Assembly: GCF_015461845.1 (NCBI RefSeq)
Contig: NZ_JACOPW010000009.1
Span: forward strand, 62,001-126,000
Direction: 5' to 3'
DNA length: 64,000 nucleotides
DNA from: Pseudomonas mucoides
GTDB taxonomy: Bacteria; Pseudomonadota; Gammaproteobacteria; Pseudomonadales; Pseudomonadaceae
Shown: piece by piece, positions 60,888 to 64,000 of the stretch
Layout of the letters: every line of letters begins with the position of its first letter
How positions within the stretch are numbered: position 1 is the first letter of the stretch
Translations under genes and position numbers: made by a program
The notes under the pieces: model-generated
What the model saw: the letters and a program-made list of their open reading frames with translations, nothing else
Told to the model about the DNA's origin: nothing
Database searches by the model: none

Positions 60888-62588
60888 ATGAAAATTTCTA
60901 AACAGGCCTACGCCGACATGTTCGGCCCCACCGTCGGCGACAAGGTTCGCCTCGCCGACACCGAACTGTGGATTGAAGTCGAAAAAGACTTCACCACCTA
61001 CGGCGAAGAAGTGAAATTCGGCGGCGGCAAAGTCATCCGCGATGGCCAGGGCCAAAGCCAACTGTTGGCCGCAGACGTCGTCGACACGGTGATCACCAAC
61101 GCGCTGATTATCGACCACTGGGGCATTGTCAAAGCCGACGTCGGCCTCAAGAATGGCCGCGTGGCGGGCATCGGCAAGGCCGGCAACCCGGACGTGCAGC
61201 CGAACGTGACCATCGCCATCGGCGCCGGTACCGAAGTCATCGCCGGTGAAGGGATGATTCTCACCGCTGGCGGCATCGACACCCACATCCACTTCATTTG
61301 CCCACAGCAAATCGAAGAGGCGCTGATGAGCGGCGTCACCACCATGATCGGCGGCGGCACCGGCCCGGCGACGGGCACCAACGCGACGACCTGCACCTCC
61401 GGGCCGTGGCACCTGGCGCGCATGCTTCAGGCCGCCGACGCGTTCCCGATGAACATCGGCCTCACCGGCAAGGGCAACGCCAGCCTGCCGGAGCCCTTGA
61501 TCGAACAGGTCAAGGCCGGCGCCATCGGCCTCAAACTGCATGAAGACTGGGGCACCACGCCGGCGAGCATCGACAACTGCCTGAGCGTCGCCGACCAGTA
61601 CGACGTGCAGGTGGCGATCCACACCGACACCCTCAACGAATCCGGCTTCGTCGAAACCACCCTCGCCGCGTTCAAAGGCCGCACCATCCACACCTACCAC
61701 ACCGAAGGTGCGGGCGGCGGTCATGCCCCGGACATCATCAAGGCCTGCGGCTTTGCCAATGTGCTGCCGAGCTCGACCAACCCGACACGGCCGTTCACCC
61801 GCAACACCATCGACGAGCACCTCGACATGTTGATGGTCTGCCATCACCTGGACCCGAGCATTGCCGAAGACGTGGCCTTCGCCGAAAGCCGTATCCGCCG
61901 CGAGACGATTGCCGCCGAAGACATCCTCCACGACCTCGGCGCGTTCTCGATGATCAGCTCCGACAGCCAGGCCATGGGCCGCGTTGGCGAGGTCATCACG
62001 CGCACCTGGCAAACCGCCGACAAGATGAAAAAGCAACGCGGCCCACTACCCGGTGATGGCGAAGGCAACGACAACTTCCGCGCCAAGCGCTACATCGCCA
62101 AGTACACCATCAACCCGGCGATCACCCATGGCATCAGCCATGAAGTGGGCTCGGTCGAAGTGGGTAAATGGGCGGATCTGGTGCTGTGGCGGCCGGCGTT
62201 TTTTGGCGTCAAGCCGACCTTGATCCTCAAGGGCGGAGCTATTGCGGCCAGCCTGATGGGCGACGCCAATGCGTCAATTCCGACGCCGCAACCGGTGCAT
62301 TACCGCCCGATGTTTGCCAGCTACGGCGGTTCGTTGCACGCCACCAGCCTGACCTTTATCAGCCAGGCCGCGCAGGAGGCGGGCCTGCCTGAGGCGTTGG
62401 GGTTGAAGAAAAAAATCGCAGTGGTCAAAGGGTGCCGCGAGGTGCAGAAAACCGACTTGATTCACAACGATTACCTGCCGACGATCGATGTCGACCCACA
62501 GACCTATCAAGTCAAAGCCGACGGCGTGCTGCTCTGGTGTGAGCCCGCGGATGTGCTGCCGATGGCCCAGCGATATTTCCTGTTTTGA
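60888..62588 (+). CDS. ureC: Urease alpha subunit
   Basis: Nickel enzyme that hydrolyses urea to ammonia and carbamate. 566 residues from the ATG at 60888 (an earlier ATG at 60846 is in the REP). Metal ligands are visible: HIH in GGIDTHIHF, carbamylated K216 in GLKLHEDWG, H in VAIHTDTLNE, H in TYHTEGAGGGH, and D in SDSQAMGRVGE. The flap cysteine is C318, followed by H319, in MVCHHLDPS. All key residues are present. The stop converges on the effector gene at 62651 across a terminator. Confidence 0.97.
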   Translation: MKISKQAYADMFGPTVGDKVRLADTELWIEVEKDFTTYGEEVKFGGGKVIRDGQGQSQLLAADVVDTVITNALIIDHWGIVKADVGLKNGRVAGIGKAGNPDVQPNVTIAIGAGTEVIAGEGMILTAGGIDTHIHFICPQQIEEALMSGVTTMIGGGTGPATGTNATTCTSGPWHLARMLQAADAFPMNIGLTGKGNASLPEPLIEQVKAGAIGLKLHEDWGTTPASIDNCLSVADQYDVQVAIHTDTLNESGFVETTLAAFKGRTIHTYHTEGAGGGHAPDIIKACGFANVLPSSTNPTRPFTRNTIDEHLDMLMVCHHLDPSIAEDVAFAESRIRRETIAAEDILHDLGAFSMISSDSQAMGRVGEVITRTWQTADKMKKQRGPLPGDGEGNDNFRAKRYIAKYTINPAITHGISHEVGSVEVGKWADLVLWRPAFFGVKPTLILKGGAIAASLMGDANASIPTPQPVHYRPMFASYGGSLHATSLTFISQAAQEAGLPEALGLKKKIAVVKGCREVQKTDLIHNDYLPTIDVDPQTYQVKADGVLLWCEPADVLPMAQRYFLF

Positions 62589-62608
62589 TCGTTCGATCGG
62601 TCTGATCA

Positions 62609-62642
62609 TTCCCGGGGACCTGGCGTACCCGTTCCCCGGGAA
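62609..62642. terminator. Terminator-like stem between ureC and the NEL gene
   Basis: TTCCCGGGGA (62609-62618) and TCCCCGGGAA (62633-62642) pair perfectly over 10 bp with a 14-base loop, between two convergent genes. It lacks a T tract but could serve both directions. Confidence 0.6.
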
Positions 62643-62650
62643 AGCAGCAA

Positions 62651-64000
62651 TCAAACGTCCGGCTGTACGACAAACGGGACCTCTACCCTTTGCAGTTTTG
62701 CGCGGTCGATCGCCTGTTGGGTGAAGGTTTTGAGCAACTCCTTTTTGTCTTCATCGATTGCATTCAGCTCAGCAGCATAGTCTGCGTCGGTCATGACACG
62801 GCCCGGCGCAAAATCGCTTTCCGGTTTGCCCAGTTCAGCGCCAAGCACCCTGAGCTCTTCCTTCAACCGAGCCTTTTGCTCAAGGGAAAGCGTTGTGTCA
62901 TTCGCACGCTGGTCCAATGCCATATAGAAGTCTGTCGTGGCATCGATCCGGCGCCTGAACCCTTTGAAAGCCCGTCGGTTGACCCCTTCGACGTAGGCTG
63001 CCCAGAACGGCTGATCGACAAGCAAATCACCGAGCAGCTCACCTTCCTCAAGGTCGAGCACACGCAGGTAAGCATTGTCGATCATCGCCGAGGTGACACC
63101 CGCGATCCCTCTGAATTGCATGTTTCGAGACTGCCAGGGCAAGTCCAGCCGTTCGGCAAGATCGGTCATGAACGCCAGGTGAACTTCCACCTCATCGATC
63201 GTGCCCATCACCTCCCCCATGGCATTGACACGCCTGAACGCCTCGCCCATCGCCTCGCGTTCGGAAATGGTTTTGCGGGCAATCCTGCTCAGTTCATCCA
63301 GACGTGACTTGCCTCGCGCCAGCGTAACCAGCTCACCTTCCACCAGCGAGGGATTGGCCAGTTCATACGCCTCATGAATCAGCACCTCCAGGCCCATGGC
63401 ATTGAACAGCTGCGCGCCAGCATCGACGCACGCCGTGGGCACGGTGGTCATGGTGAAAAGTTTTTGCCGAAGCTCGGTGTTTTTCGACATCGCTTCGAGC
63501 ATGCGCCAAACCTTGGCGGTCATATCGACCCGAAATCCGGTGTCGTGCTTGAAATGCCCCGACTCGGTGAGTTTGCGGATCTCGTTGAAAAAACCGACCG
63601 ATCCGTGCTCATCTTCGACGCTGTTCCAGACCTCCTGTTTCGCCACCCATTCCGACCGTGTCATGCCCGCCTCCCAGTCGAGACTGTCACGCACACCGCG
63701 GGGTGGATATGGACGATCCGGGTCCATGCCGACGGATTCAATGGAGTCCCTGAGCGTCTGCAGATTGGCCTCGGCCAACCACTGCGGCTCCCGGCTCAGC
63801 AAGGTGCGCGCCAGCAATTCCGCCTGAGCAGAGCCAGGGGGCACTGCCGGAATGTGGGTGATTTCGTTGCGCTGCAAATCCAGGAAAAAATGCCGGAACC
63901 GCGGTTGTGCGAACAGCCCCTGCGGCCAGCCATGAATCCCGGTGTCCGCCAGGATCAGCGTGTGCAACCTTCTCATGCTGCCAATGTCCGGGGCTTGCCC
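62651..64000 (-). CDS. LRR plus NEL-type E3 ubiquitin ligase effector, 3' part
   Basis: The frame stays open to the window edge (64000), so the 5' end lies outside. The visible N-terminal side has leucine-rich-repeat sequence (LHTLILADTGIHGWP, then FLDLQRNEITHIP). The rest matches the NEL (IpaH/SspH-type) E3 ligase domain: catalytic Cys-x-Asp motif as TACVDAGAQLF (Cys codon at 63430-63428), then LEVLIHEAYELAN, and a helical C-terminus. NEL enzymes transfer ubiquitin to host proteins after secretion. Full-length relatives in Pseudomonas are often very long with a DUF6543 dermonecrotic-toxin-like N-terminus; that part cannot be checked here. No type III secretion genes are in the window. Confidence 0.85.
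   Translation of the reverse strand, partial: GQAPDIGSMRRLHTLILADTGIHGWPQGLFAQPRFRHFFLDLQRNEITHIPAVPPGSAQAELLARTLLSREPQWLAEANLQTLRDSIESVGMDPDRPYPPRGVRDSLDWEAGMTRSEWVAKQEVWNSVEDEHGSVGFFNEIRKLTESGHFKHDTGFRVDMTAKVWRMLEAMSKNTELRQKLFTMTTVPTACVDAGAQLFNAMGLEVLIHEAYELANPSLVEGELVTLARGKSRLDELSRIARKTISEREAMGEAFRRVNAMGEVMGTIDEVEVHLAFMTDLAERLDLPWQSRNMQFRGIAGVTSAMIDNAYLRVLDLEEGELLGDLLVDQPFWAAYVEGVNRRAFKGFRRRIDATTDFYMALDQRANDTTLSLEQKARLKEELRVLGAELGKPESDFAPGRVMTDADYAAELNAIDEDKKELLKTFTQQAIDRAKLQRVEVPFVVQPDV

Noticed and set aside
1..64000. tRNA or rRNA genes
   Set aside because: No recognisable cloverleaf or rRNA segment was seen by eye, although an unaided reading could miss one.

Overview
The window reads as a chromosomal segment of a Pseudomonas of the fluorescens type. 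It is GC-rich and densely coding, with many REP-type palindromes (GTGGGAGC...GCTCCCAC families). Both flanks keep the gene order that I remember from P. aeruginosa around PA4841-PA4868. The left flank carries a Nudix hydrolase, a DUF2333 protein, gcbA, ctpL, dsbD, aroQ, accB, accC, prmA, a zinc-ribbon DUF3426 protein, dusB, fis, purH, purD and retS (4-19815). The right flank carries urtABCDE, ureD, ureA, two acetyltransferases, ureB and ureC (52357-62588). Synteny statements are from memory, not from a search.

Between retS and urtA lie about 32 kb that differ from the order I remember in PAO1. (a) 19867-30130: three small, divergent, apparently paralogous proteins of unknown function, marC on the opposite strand, and a 2367-residue toxin. 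The toxin combines a TcdA/TcdB-type glycosyltransferase, a C58-like Cys-His-Asp protease and a large-clostridial-toxin-like pore/translocation region, in the manner of lymphostatin LifA/Efa1. (b) 30458-37995: a corrin-ring cobalamin cluster, cobG-cobH-cobI-cobJ (CbiG-CobJ fusion) divergent from cobL-cbiD-cobK. (c) 38196-43297: a copper-uptake set (DUF2946, PCu(A)C chaperone, DUF2946, OprC-like TonB receptor, PepSY membrane protein). (d) 43510-46249: a FecCD/BtuCD-type ABC importer behind a Zur-box-like palindrome. (e) 46308-50918: a 1536-residue protein made of seven tandem DUF4329-like modules. (f) 50919-52132: a highly structured non-coding stretch, a DUF6124 protein and a small exported protein with VDSFPD repeats.

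The right end (62651-64000) holds the 3' part of an LRR plus NEL-type E3 ubiquitin ligase effector gene, whose 5' part lies outside the window. The segment therefore carries several large candidate host- or competitor-directed proteins among housekeeping genes, without recognisable transposases, integrases or phage genes.

Functional logic: dsbD, aroQ, accBC and purHD are housekeeping genes. GcbA, CtpL and RetS govern c-di-GMP/biofilm, phosphate-related taxis and the Gac/Rsm switch. UrtABCDE with UreABCD takes up and hydrolyses urea, apparently from a sigma-54 (NtrC-type) promoter; ureEFG are not here. Sequence-visible regulation includes a Pho box in front of ctpL, a sigma-54 site in front of urtA, a Zur-like box in front of the ABC importer, and several hairpin terminators. 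No tRNA, rRNA, CRISPR array or cobalamin riboswitch was recognised.
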